Position numbers and translations under genes: made by a program. Source: JABDLO01 sp041749255 (GTDB taxonomy: Bacteria; Bacteroidota; Bacteroidia; Chitinophagales; Saprospiraceae). From it: a stretch of 64,000 nucleotides of DNA. The notes beneath the pieces were generated by a model. That model made no database searches, was not told where the DNA came from, and saw nothing but the letters and a program-made list of their open reading frames with translations. Shown here in pieces: positions 18,618 through 27,174 of this stretch. Location of the stretch: positions 62,001 through 126,000 of the forward strand of contig JBGTBR010000089.1 of assembly GCA_041749255.1 (NCBI GenBank). The letters are read 5' to 3'. Every line of letters begins with the position of its first letter. The first letter of the stretch is position 1.

Positions 18618-21600
18618 TTATACTTTTTGCATTTGAAAAGTGTCTTGCCCTGCCATTGCCTTCTTTGCCAAAATATTTTTGTATTCCTTTGGCATCACTT
18701 TGATAAATAATAGGCTTTTAGTCTCCCAATCAGATAAAATTTCCAGAGCTGTCATGCTACCAGTAAATTGAAAGTGATTTCTTATCCATTTTCTGAGTTC
18801 TGCTAAATCTGTTTTATCCGGGTTTTCTATTAAGACCATTTCCTTATTGCAAGTCAGAAAAAAGTCCTTGTGAGGCTGGAAAAGGTAAGAGATACCTCCA
18901 CTCATTCCCGCTGCAAAGTTTCGTCCTGCAGGTCCAAGTACAATAACCCGTCCACCTGTCATATATTCACAACCATTGTCACCTATTCCTTCTACAACTG
19001 CTATTGCTCCACTATTTCGTACACAAAACCGATCTCCTGCCATTCCTCTTATAAATACTTCGCCGGATGTAGCACCGTACAATGCTACATTGCCGAGAAT
19101 AATATTTTCAGAAGGATCTAAAATGGCATTTCGGTCAGGAACAACAATGATCTTCCCTCCACTGAGTCCTTTGCCCAGATAATCATTTGCATCTCCTTCC
19201 AAAGTTAATGTTAACCCACTGGCTGCAAAAGCGCCAAAACTTTGCCCCGCTGAACCTCGGAATCGAAAAGAAATGGAATCCTCCGGCATGCCTTCTTTGC
19301 CGTATTTTTTTGTTATTTCATGTGATAGCATAGTACCAACTGCCCTGTCTGTACTTTTTACATCAAAAATGCTATTGATACTGATTTTATCCTTTATCGC
19401 CAGTTCTGCGTATTGAATGAGTTTACGGTCAAGTACATGTTCTATGCCATGATCCTGTTGTCTGTTATTAAATTCCGGCAACCCCAATGTATTGGGCTCT
19501 TTATACAGAATGTGGTCAAAGTGGACACTTTTCCACTTCCAATGGTGAAGGTCTTTACGAACGCGGATCAGGTCGGATCTTCCCACAAGTTCATTTATGG
19601 TTCGAATACCCAATGAGGCCATTATCTCTCTCAACTCCATCGCCAGAAAGGTAAAATAATTAACCAGGTGATCTACCTGACCAGAAAACTTTTTTCTCAG
19701 ATCAGGATCCTGAGTGGCGATGCCTACCGGACAGGTGTTTAGGTGACATTTTCGCATCAAAATACATCCTTCTACGACCAATGCAGCAGTGGCTATTCCC
19801 CACTCCTCAGCACCCAGCATGGTGGCAATAGCCAGATCTTTTCCTGTTCGCAACTGGCCATCTGCCTGAATAGTAACCCGATCCCGCAAGTGATTTTTAA
19901 CCAATGTTTGATGGGTCTCTGCCAGACCCAGTTCTAAAGGAAGGCCGGCATGTCGTATGCTACTTAAGGGGGAAGCACCGGTTCCTCCATCTGCTCCGGA
20001 TATAAGGATATGATCAGCATGTGCTTTGGTGACTCCGGATGCGATGATACCCACCCCTGCTTTTGACACCAGTTTAACACTGATCCTGGCGCCTGGATTA
20101 GCATTTTTTAAATCAAATATGAGTTGAGCCAAGTCTTCAATAGAATATATGTCGTGATGTGGGGGTGGTGAAATCAAACCCACTCCAGGAGTACTATGTC
20201 TAACCCTGCCGATCCACTCATCCACTTTATGCCCTGGTAATTGCCCACCTTCTCCGGGTTTGGCCCCCTGAGCCATTTTGATCTGAATCTCATTGGCATG
20301 CGCCAGATAATGGATAGTCACACCAAATCTGCCTGAAGCCACTTGCTTGATCGCTGACGAGAGGTTCTCACCATCAGGGCCAGGGATGTAACGGATTTCG
20401 TCTTCACCTCCTTCTCCACTATTTGATTTCCCTCCAATTTTGTTCATCGCAATGGCCAGAGTGGTATGGGCCTCATAACTGATAGAGCCAAAAGACATAG
20501 CGCCGGTGGCAAATCGTTTCATGATTTCATTTAAGGGTTCCACTTCTTCTATGGAAATGGGAGTAATGCCCGATTTAAATTCGAAAAATGAACGCAGAGT
20601 ACAGGCCTTCTTCTCCTGATCATTTATAGCTTTTGAATATTTTTGGAAAATACTAAAATCGGCCTTAGATGTGGAGTATTGCAAAAGATGAATAGTAGTG
20701 GGGTTAAAATGATGGTATTCTCCATTTCCCTTATACTGATATATCCCTAAATCCGGTAGTGTATCTAAGTTTTTAGAAAAACCGGCCTTGTGTTTGACAA
20801 GCTGCTCTTTTGCCAGCATATCAAAAGTCATACCTCCTATTCTGGATACGGTATAAGTAAAACATTTATCAACCACAGAGGAATGAATTCCCAAAGCCTC
20901 AAAAGTTTGAGAAGCTTTATATGATGCCAAAGTAGATATACCTAACTTGGACATGATTTTTAATAAACCCTTTTCAACCGCTTTAATATAACTGGAAATA
21001 GCTTCTCCGACCGATTCAACCTTTTGCTCCTCAATAACTTCGTATGCAAGATAGGGGTAAATCGCATCTGCACCAAAAGAAAGCAATGTAGCAAAGTGGT
21101 GTGTTTCCCAAATGTCTCCTCCTTTTATTACAATCGATACATCTTTTCTTTTACCCTCATTGATCAGGTGCTGGTGTACAGCTCCACAGGCCAATAAAGT
21201 GGGAATAGCCGCTTTCGTTTCTTCAATATAAGAATTGTCCAGTATTAAAATTTTAATCCCTTGATTTACCCATTGCAATGCCCTGTAACACAAAGTATCG
21301 ATCGCATTTTCTAACTCTCCGTGGTTTTCATCTGCATTAAATAAACAGTTAATTTTTTCAACCTGAAGATCAGCAGTACTTTTGATTTTATTAAAGGATT
21401 CTTTCGTCAGGATAGGTGATGATAATAAAAGTCTGAACGTTTCACTCTCAATGCTGCGATGCAGTTTTATAGCCGGCCCCAAAAAAGTAGTCAAAGACAT
21501 AAAAACGCGCTCCCTTAAAGGGTCTATAGGTGGATTGGTAACCTGTGCAAATTCTTGTTTAAAATAATGTGAAACGTGTTGAGCCATAGTAGAAAGAACC

Positions 21601-23120
21601 GGAAGTGGGATGTCAGCTCCCATAGAACCCGTAGGTTCACCTCCTTCTTTACCCATAGAAGATAGTATTATGTCAGTATCTTCCCGGTTCAGTCCAAAGG
21701 CCGTTTGGTATTTAATCCCATTTTTGTTTTTATCTCTGCCATTTAGTCCAATATTCGGCACAGGTAAATCGTCAATATGTCTTGTGAACTTGCTAACCCA
21801 TTTAGCATACCCTTCCTGATTAAAAATGGTATTTTTTATATCTTCGTCCAGCTCAATTTCACCTTTTTCAAGATCGGCTATCAAAATCATTCCGGGACGA
21901 AGTCTACCTTTGGATTTGACCATTTGGGGGTCAATGGGTAACACGCCTGATTCAGAAGCTAAAACCAACAAGTGATCGGTAGTGATCGTAAATCTCGAAG
22001 GTCTCAATCCATTCCGATCCAGTGTTGCACCCAATATTCGACCATCAGTGAAACAAATGGAAGCCGGACCATCCCAGGGCTCCATAACCATCTCATGAAA
22101 TTGATAAAACATTTTCTTTTGTTGATCGGCCAAAGGATCTTCATGCCAGGCTTCAGGAATCATCATCATTATGCTATGGGGTATAGAGCGACCATTCATC
22201 ACCAGGTATTCCAGTACATTATCGAAATTACCACTATCAGAAAGATGCGTATCACAAATGGGTGTAATTTGATACAGCTCCTCCTTTGAAAAATAATCTG
22301 ATTGCAGATTTTTTTCTCTGGCACGCCAATTATTTGTATTTGAGCGAATGGTATTGATCTCTCCGTTATGGGCAATCATTCTGAACGGTTGAGCCAGTTT
22401 CCATTTAGGAACTGTATTGGTAGAAAATCGTGAGTGGATCAAAGCTACTCCTGAATTGTACAATGAATGAGTAAGATCAAGATAGTAGGTTCTGAGTTGC
22501 CTGGCAGTCAATTGACCTTTATAAACAATAGTTCTGGTAGAAAATGAACAAATATAGAAATCGTCCTTTAGCCCGGGGAATTGGTTATATACCCTTTTAG
22601 AAATGATATTTCTGAGCATGAAGAGCTTTCTGTCTGGATCCATGTTATGGTCTTGCTCTTTAGCACGAACGAAAACTTGTTCCATGTCAGGTTCGGCCTG
22701 ACGCGCAGAAAGCCCCAGCTCAGAATGGTCCGAAGGGACACATCTGTAAAAAATCACATTAAAGCCAAATTCTTCTGATGTCAAAGAAATAATCTCTTTG
22801 CATGCTTTTTTATCATTTTTGTCTCGGGGCAGGAACAAAAATCCTACTCCATAACTTTCTCTTTCGCCCAGGGTAATACCTTGATCTTTGAGCTCTTTTT
22901 CAAAAAGATCATGAGGAATGTGAGTCAAAATACCTGCTCCGTCTCCCGTGTTTTCCTCATATCCACTTGCTCCTCTGTGTTCCATGTTTTCAAGCATGGT
23001 CAGTGCCTGGTCGACCAGCCTATACGACCTTTCTCCTTTAAGGTGAGCAATCATTCCAATGCCACACGATGATTTTTCCATCTGTGGAACATACAGTCCA
23101 TTCATTTTCATAGTCATCAT
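18618..23120 (-). CDS. gltB: Glutamate synthase large subunit
   Basis: The alpha subunit of glutamate synthase makes two glutamates from glutamine and 2-oxoglutarate. At 1500 residues it has the full layout: an N-terminal class II glutamine amidotransferase domain with the nucleophile at Cys19 (MEKSSCGIGMIAHL), a central domain, the FMN/2-oxoglutarate synthase barrel (GAMSFGSISYEAHTTLA, then NSGEGGEDE and PGEGGQLPGHKV) and a C-terminal GXGXG beta-helix (GLSGGKIIVVPD and MTGGRVIVLGPAGRNFAAGM). The iron-sulfur cysteines appear as C-x5-C-x4-C in VEGCILMRKCHLNTCPVG. The 18 residues before Cys19 would be a short propeptide. Several Met codons (residues 1, 2, 4, 6) make the exact start uncertain. 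It lies between amt and gltD in the same orientation. Confidence 0.97.
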   Translation of the reverse strand: MMTMKMNGLYVPQMEKSSCGIGMIAHLKGERSYRLVDQALTMLENMEHRGASGYEENTGDGAGILTHIPHDLFEKELKDQGITLGERESYGVGFLFLPRDKNDKKACKEIISLTSEEFGFNVIFYRCVPSDHSELGLSARQAEPDMEQVFVRAKEQDHNMDPDRKLFMLRNIISKRVYNQFPGLKDDFYICSFSTRTIVYKGQLTARQLRTYYLDLTHSLYNSGVALIHSRFSTNTVPKWKLAQPFRMIAHNGEINTIRSNTNNWRAREKNLQSDYFSKEELYQITPICDTHLSDSGNFDNVLEYLVMNGRSIPHSIMMMIPEAWHEDPLADQQKKMFYQFHEMVMEPWDGPASICFTDGRILGATLDRNGLRPSRFTITTDHLLVLASESGVLPIDPQMVKSKGRLRPGMILIADLEKGEIELDEDIKNTIFNQEGYAKWVSKFTRHIDDLPVPNIGLNGRDKNKNGIKYQTAFGLNREDTDIILSSMGKEGGEPTGSMGADIPLPVLSTMAQHVSHYFKQEFAQVTNPPIDPLRERVFMSLTTFLGPAIKLHRSIESETFRLLLSSPILTKESFNKIKSTADLQVEKINCLFNADENHGELENAIDTLCYRALQWVNQGIKILILDNSYIEETKAAIPTLLACGAVHQHLINEGKRKDVSIVIKGGDIWETHHFATLLSFGADAIYPYLAYEVIEEQKVESVGEAISSYIKAVEKGLLKIMSKLGISTLASYKASQTFEALGIHSSVVDKCFTYTVSRIGGMTFDMLAKEQLVKHKAGFSKNLDTLPDLGIYQYKGNGEYHHFNPTTIHLLQYSTSKADFSIFQKYSKAINDQEKKACTLRSFFEFKSGITPISIEEVEPLNEIMKRFATGAMSFGSISYEAHTTLAIAMNKIGGKSNSGEGGEDEIRYIPGPDGENLSSAIKQVASGRFGVTIHYLAHANEIQIKMAQGAKPGEGGQLPGHKVDEWIGRVRHSTPGVGLISPPPHHDIYSIEDLAQLIFDLKNANPGARISVKLVSKAGVGIIASGVTKAHADHILISGADGGTGASPLSSIRHAGLPLELGLAETHQTLVKNHLRDRVTIQADGQLRTGKDLAIATMLGAEEWGIATAALVVEGCILMRKCHLNTCPVGIATQDPDLRKKFSGQVDHLVNYFTFLAMELREIMASLGIRTINELVGRSDLIRVRKDLHHWKWKSVHFDHILYKEPNTLGLPEFNNRQQDHGIEHVLDRKLIQYAELAIKDKISINSIFDVKSTDRAVGTMLSHEITKKYGKEGMPEDSISFRFRGSAGQSFGAFAASGLTLTLEGDANDYLGKGLSGGKIIVVPDRNAILDPSENIILGNVALYGATSGEVFIRGMAGDRFCVRNSGAIAVVEGIGDNGCEYMTGGRVIVLGPAGRNFAAGMSGGISYLFQPHKDFFLTCNKEMVLIENPDKTDLAELRKWIRNHFQFTGSMTALEILSDWETKSLLFIKVMPKEYKNILAKKAMAGQDTFQMQKV

Positions 23121-23196
23121 AAAAATAGTTCATTGTACAAAGGGTATAATGGTTTGACCATTCCAGCCCTCAGCATTCAAAAGTCAATTCATCTCA

Positions 23197-24477
23197 TCAT
23201 TCTACAGCCATATCATAAGCAACATTTACTGTTCCGGAATAAGCTTCCATTTCGTGTTCTGTTATATCAAGTCCTCTGAGTTCCTGTTCTTCACTCACCC
23301 TGATACCAGATACCTTTTTTATCAAATAAAAAGTACCAAATGAAAACGAAAAGGTAAAAACACCGATGGCAGCTATGCCGGTTATCTGAGCCAGCAATTG
23401 TCCTAAACCAGCCTGAGAACCTATTAATCCAACGGCTAATGTACCCCAGATACCACATACCAAATGAACGGAAGTAGCACCAACCGGATCGTCCAGTTTA
23501 ATACGATCAAATATGACTACTGCCATAGGAATCAAAGCACCTGCCACCAACCCAACTAATATGGATTGTCCTGGTGTCATGAGGTCAGCCCCGGCAGTAA
23601 TACCAACAAGACCACCTAATATGCCATTTAAAACCATAGATAAATCATAAGATTTGAAAATTGAGCGAGCTACAAAAAATGCCCCAATTGCTCCAGCAGC
23701 TCCAGCTAAAGCTGTTGTGACAAATACAAGTGATACAGCTCCCGGATCAGCAGAAAGCACAGAGCCACCATTAAAACCAAACCACCCAAACCAAAGTAAA
23801 AAAACACCAAGTGTTGCAAAAGGCATACTATGGCCGGGAATAGGTACTACTGAACCATCACTTCGATACTTACCTCTCCTGGCTCCTAATAGTATAATAC
23901 CTGCCAAAGCTCCCCATCCACCCACTGAATGGACGATTGTAGATCCGGCAAAATCATAAAACCCAAGAGAATCAAGCCATCCTCCACCCCATTTCCACAT
24001 GCCTGTCATCGGATAACAAATGGATACAAATACCGTACAAAATAAAAGAAACGGCATGAGTTTTATTCTCTCAGCCACTGCACCCGAAACTATTGTACAA
24101 CAGGTAGCAGCAAACATAGCCTGAAAAATAAAATCTGTATAATAGGTATACTGGCCTTCAGCATATAAAAGCAGTCCGTCATCCCCTGCGGGTAGATTTA
24201 ATCCAAAATCTCCTATACCAAATTTAGCAACAAGTCCCACTAAATTTACATCCGGATACATAAGATTAAAACCACAAAACCAATAAGTTATTAACCCAAT
24301 GGCGATAATCATGCAATTTTTAAAAAGGATGTTCACAGCATTTTTTTGCCTGACAAATCCTGTCTCAAGAGCTGAAAATCCCAGGTGCATGACAAAAACC
24401 AATACCGTAGCTACAAGTATCCATAAATTATTTACAACAAAAAGCGATTCATTCATCCATTCCTGATTTTGATACAT
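23197..24477 (-). CDS. amt: Ammonium transporter
   Basis: An Amt/MEP/Rh family channel for ammonium uptake in the inner membrane. The 426-residue product has 11 or so hydrophobic helices with family landmarks: LGFSALETGFVRQKNAVNILFKN near the start, DFIFQAMFAATCCTIVSGAVAERI, the signature DFAGSTIVHSVGGWGALAGIILLG with the pore histidine, and CGIWGTLAVGLIGS with the region of the second structural repeat. The start is the ATG at 24477, four bases after the PII gene's stop. The PII-Amt pairing is very widespread, with PII plugging the Amt pore when nitrogen is plentiful. Here the pair leads directly into glutamate synthase, which consumes the assimilated nitrogen. Confidence 0.96.
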   Translation of the reverse strand: MYQNQEWMNESLFVVNNLWILVATVLVFVMHLGFSALETGFVRQKNAVNILFKNCMIIAIGLITYWFCGFNLMYPDVNLVGLVAKFGIGDFGLNLPAGDDGLLLYAEGQYTYYTDFIFQAMFAATCCTIVSGAVAERIKLMPFLLFCTVFVSICYPMTGMWKWGGGWLDSLGFYDFAGSTIVHSVGGWGALAGIILLGARRGKYRSDGSVVPIPGHSMPFATLGVFLLWFGWFGFNGGSVLSADPGAVSLVFVTTALAGAAGAIGAFFVARSIFKSYDLSMVLNGILGGLVGITAGADLMTPGQSILVGLVAGALIPMAVVIFDRIKLDDPVGATSVHLVCGIWGTLAVGLIGSQAGLGQLLAQITGIAAIGVFTFSFSFGTFYLIKKVSGIRVSEEQELRGLDITEHEMEAYSGTVNVAYDMAVE

Positions 24478-24481
24478 TTAT

Positions 24482-24820
24482 TTATAAAGCTTCCTCATTT
24501 CTTTTTGATGTACGTATGCTAATGACTTCCTCAATATGAGTTACTATTATTTTTCCATCGCCTATCTCTCCCGTATAAGCCGCTTTGCGTATGTGTTCAA
24601 CTGCGTGTTCAACCTGATTGTCCGGAAGAATAATTTGTATCAAAAGCCGGGCAATGTATCCCACATCATATACCGCTCCCCTGTAAACTACATGTTCTCC
24701 TTTTTGCTTTCCAAAACCCTTGACTTCAGTAAAAGTGAAGAAGTTAATATCCGCCTCGCTTAAGGCAGCCTTCACCTCATCAAATCTCGAGGAACGAATG
24801 ATAGCTTCAATTTTTTTCAT
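24482..24820 (-). CDS. glnK: PII nitrogen regulatory protein (GlnK/GlnB type)
   Basis: A 112-residue trimeric signalling protein that senses 2-oxoglutarate and ATP/ADP and regulates Amt. Visible landmarks are the opening KKIEAIIRSSRFDEVKAAL, the T-loop (about residues 37-55) with Tyr46 and Tyr51 both kept in EHVVYRGAVYDVGY, and the B-loop YTGEIGDGKIIV. The C-loop is RTSKRNEEAL, close to the common RTGERGEDAL. The residues after Tyr51 (DVGYIARLLIQIIL) differ from the more usual pattern with PK-KIE, so the contact with partners may be modified. It is the first gene of the nitrogen operon. The spacer upstream (24821-25091) has no recognisable sigma-54 site but has a perfect 10-base palindrome AGTCCGGACT at 24991-25000. 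Confidence 0.94.
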   Translation of the reverse strand: MKKIEAIIRSSRFDEVKAALSEADINFFTFTEVKGFGKQKGEHVVYRGAVYDVGYIARLLIQIILPDNQVEHAVEHIRKAAYTGEIGDGKIIVTHIEEVISIRTSKRNEEAL

Positions 24821-25091
24821 ATTATTGACATATACAGGGGTAACTTCATTATAGCTTCAATATCAGGTATCACACACCGGACAAAGGCCGGAGAGTAAAA
24901 GGATTGTAAAAATTTTTATCATATGTTTAATTATATTTTAAGAGAATCCATTTATTCATACATTTATATACAAGTATAATAATCATTAGTAGTCCGGACT
25001 TTAATAAATGAACTAAAATTGTGATTGACAAGGAAGAGTATTTTATTCATATTAATTTGATTATCAAATAATTATTTTATATTTTTTTGTT

Positions 25092-26624
25092 ATGCCCATA
25101 TCGCACACAGATCAACTTTTTAACCTGGTAAAGTCTCTTTCAAAGGCTGAAAAAAGAAATTTCAGGATTTACTCTTCCAGAATACAGAATAGCCATTCGA
25201 TGAAGTACATCCAACTATTTGATATATTGGAAAAACAAGACGAACTGGATGAAAGGATCATTTTGAAGAGATTTCCAAAATCCCAACTTCCCAATCTCAA
25301 AAGACATCTTTATAGCCAAATACTCATTTCTCTCAGGCTCATCCATAAAGGAAAACACGCTTTTATTGAAATAAGAGAATTACTTGACTTTGCAGATATC
25401 CTCTATGGAAAAGGGCTCTATTTACAATCATTAAAGATATTGGAAAAGGCAAAAGTACTTGCGGATAAAGCCAACGATGATCTCATGTACCTGCAAATAC
25501 TCGAGTTTGAAAAACTCATTGAATCAAGGCATATAACCCGATCGGGATCATTAAAATCCAGGGAACTCTTTGAAAAATCTACGGATAAATTGGAAGCCTC
25601 TACCCATGTAATCAGGCTTTCCAACCTCAAGATTTTTTTACACGGTCTATATATTCAAAATGGTCATGTAAAATCCAAAAAGGATGAAGATGAGATTACT
25701 TTGGTGTTTGAAGAGAACATATCTAAAATTCCAGTAGACAAACTGAAAACACTGGAAAGAGTGTATTTGTATCAATCATTTGTATGGTATTATTACATCC
25801 TTATTGACTTTAGCCAGTGTTACAGATATGCACTCAACTGGGTCAATTTGTTGAAAAAAGAAAAGGATCTTGGTATAAGAGATCCCAATCTGCTCATGCG
25901 CGGATATCACTATCTTCTTACATCCGCTTATAATATGAGAGATGTTATCCAATACAATAAGTATTTGGAAGAGCTTGAAACTTACAGAAAAAATAACTAT
26001 AAAAAATTCAATACCAATACCCAAATCGTTTCTTTTCTATATGTCCATAACGGGCGTCTGAATTCTTACTTTCTGTCAGGTGAATTTGAAAATGGACTGC
26101 TCATATTACCCAGTACATTAAGGAGAATCAATAAATATGGAGATAAATTGGATGCACACCGGATCATGGTTTTATATTTTAAAATTGCCTGGATGAATCT
26201 TGGAGCTGGCAAACCGTCCAATACAGTTAAATACCTCAATAAAATACTTACAATGGAAGTTGGATTTCTACGTGAAGATATCCAGGGCTATTCCCGTCTT
26301 ATGATGATACTTGCACATTATGAACTGGGAAATTTTGACATTATTCCTTATTTGATTGCTAATGCAGAACATTATTTTAAAAAGGTTACCTCCATTAATG
26401 AAATGCAGAAAAAGACCTTATTTTTTTTCAAAAAGGTGAGCGAAATGCCCTTGAATGAAAGAGTTAAAAAGTTTGAGGCATTTGAAAAGGAATTGCTTTA
26501 TCTCTACCACAATAAGTATGAAAGTAAAGCCTTTTTATACCTGGATATCCTCTCCTGGATAAGATCTAAAATCAGTGGTAAAACACTGGCTGCTATTACC
26601 AAAGAAACCATTGTTAAAAAGTAA
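25092..26624 (+). CDS. TPR-like helical protein, Bacteroidota family of unknown function
   Basis: A 510-residue, entirely helical cytoplasmic protein. It begins DQLFNLVKSLSKAEKRNFRIYSSRIQ, a start I associate with a set of unnamed proteins common in Bacteroidota. The rest has TPR-like helix pairs, for example YLQSLKILEKAKVLADKAND, but no catalytic motif is evident. No signal peptide or membrane segment is present. It may act as a scaffold; this is a guess from fold only. The next gene follows in the same orientation after 12 bases, so they are likely cotranscribed. It is divergent from the nitrogen operon, but no functional link is evident. Confidence 0.7.
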   Translation: MPISHTDQLFNLVKSLSKAEKRNFRIYSSRIQNSHSMKYIQLFDILEKQDELDERIILKRFPKSQLPNLKRHLYSQILISLRLIHKGKHAFIEIRELLDFADILYGKGLYLQSLKILEKAKVLADKANDDLMYLQILEFEKLIESRHITRSGSLKSRELFEKSTDKLEASTHVIRLSNLKIFLHGLYIQNGHVKSKKDEDEITLVFEENISKIPVDKLKTLERVYLYQSFVWYYYILIDFSQCYRYALNWVNLLKKEKDLGIRDPNLLMRGYHYLLTSAYNMRDVIQYNKYLEELETYRKNNYKKFNTNTQIVSFLYVHNGRLNSYFLSGEFENGLLILPSTLRRINKYGDKLDAHRIMVLYFKIAWMNLGAGKPSNTVKYLNKILTMEVGFLREDIQGYSRLMMILAHYELGNFDIIPYLIANAEHYFKKVTSINEMQKKTLFFFKKVSEMPLNERVKKFEAFEKELLYLYHNKYESKAFLYLDILSWIRSKISGKTLAAITKETIVKK

Positions 26625-26636
26625 AAGATCGCGACA

Positions 26637-27110
26637 TTGATACGATTTAAAAGACTCACAAAAGAAGAACTAAAACTATTGCAGCATGAATTTATCCAAT
26701 TTTTAATAGCCCAGGGAATCGATTCGGGAGAGTGGGTAAGGATTAAAAAAGTACTACCTGAAAAATCAAAATTATTGGTAGATCAATTCAGTAATCTTGT
26801 ATTGGAAAAAGCTTTAAAAAATGTTCAGTATCTGGAGTATCATTCGCCAAAAAAAATTGCTTCTATACATTGTGGAGAAGATATGATGAGATTAGCTGTT
26901 ATAGAAGTGACGGAAAATTCTGATGTTGATTTGACAGACAATAAATACATCCAACTTTTAATAAAAACTCCTAAAAATAAGGTAAAAATATACCAATCAG
27001 AAAAGGCTTACCGTATAAATAGAGAGGAAGAAGTTTTCAGCTATACAGAGAAAGGTTGGATGGTCAGTGATGGTAAACTCTTTAATTCCGTGTTGACAGC
27101 CAACACTTAA
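26637..27110 (+). CDS. DUF6495-like protein
   Basis: A 157-residue protein that resembles the Bacteroidota family DUF6495. The start IRFKRLTKEELKLLQHEF and the following FLIAQGIDSGEWVRIKK, then LVDQFSNLVLEKALKNVQYLEYHS, fit my recollection of that family. The initiation codon is TTG at 26637; no ATG is near, and the family normally begins directly before the RLTKEEL motif, so TTG is probably the true start. No signal peptide is seen. Function is unknown. It ends before a hairpin that serves the gene on the opposite strand. Confidence 0.62.
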   Translation: MIRFKRLTKEELKLLQHEFIQFLIAQGIDSGEWVRIKKVLPEKSKLLVDQFSNLVLEKALKNVQYLEYHSPKKIASIHCGEDMMRLAVIEVTENSDVDLTDNKYIQLLIKTPKNKVKIYQSEKAYRINREEEVFSYTEKGWMVSDGKLFNSVLTANT

Positions 27111-27120
27111 TATCAGAAAA

Positions 27121-27145
27121 GGAGCCTTCCAATTTGGAAGACTCC
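27121..27145 (-). terminator. Terminator of the 1946-aa secreted protein gene
   Basis: GGAG, one mismatch, CTTCC, loop AATTT, GGAAG, one mismatch, CTCC. On the minus strand the stem is followed by TTTTCTGATA. It sits 30 bases beyond the stop of the giant gene at 27175. Confidence 0.75.
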
Positions 27146-27174
27146 CGCTCTTACATATCACTAAAACTCACGGA

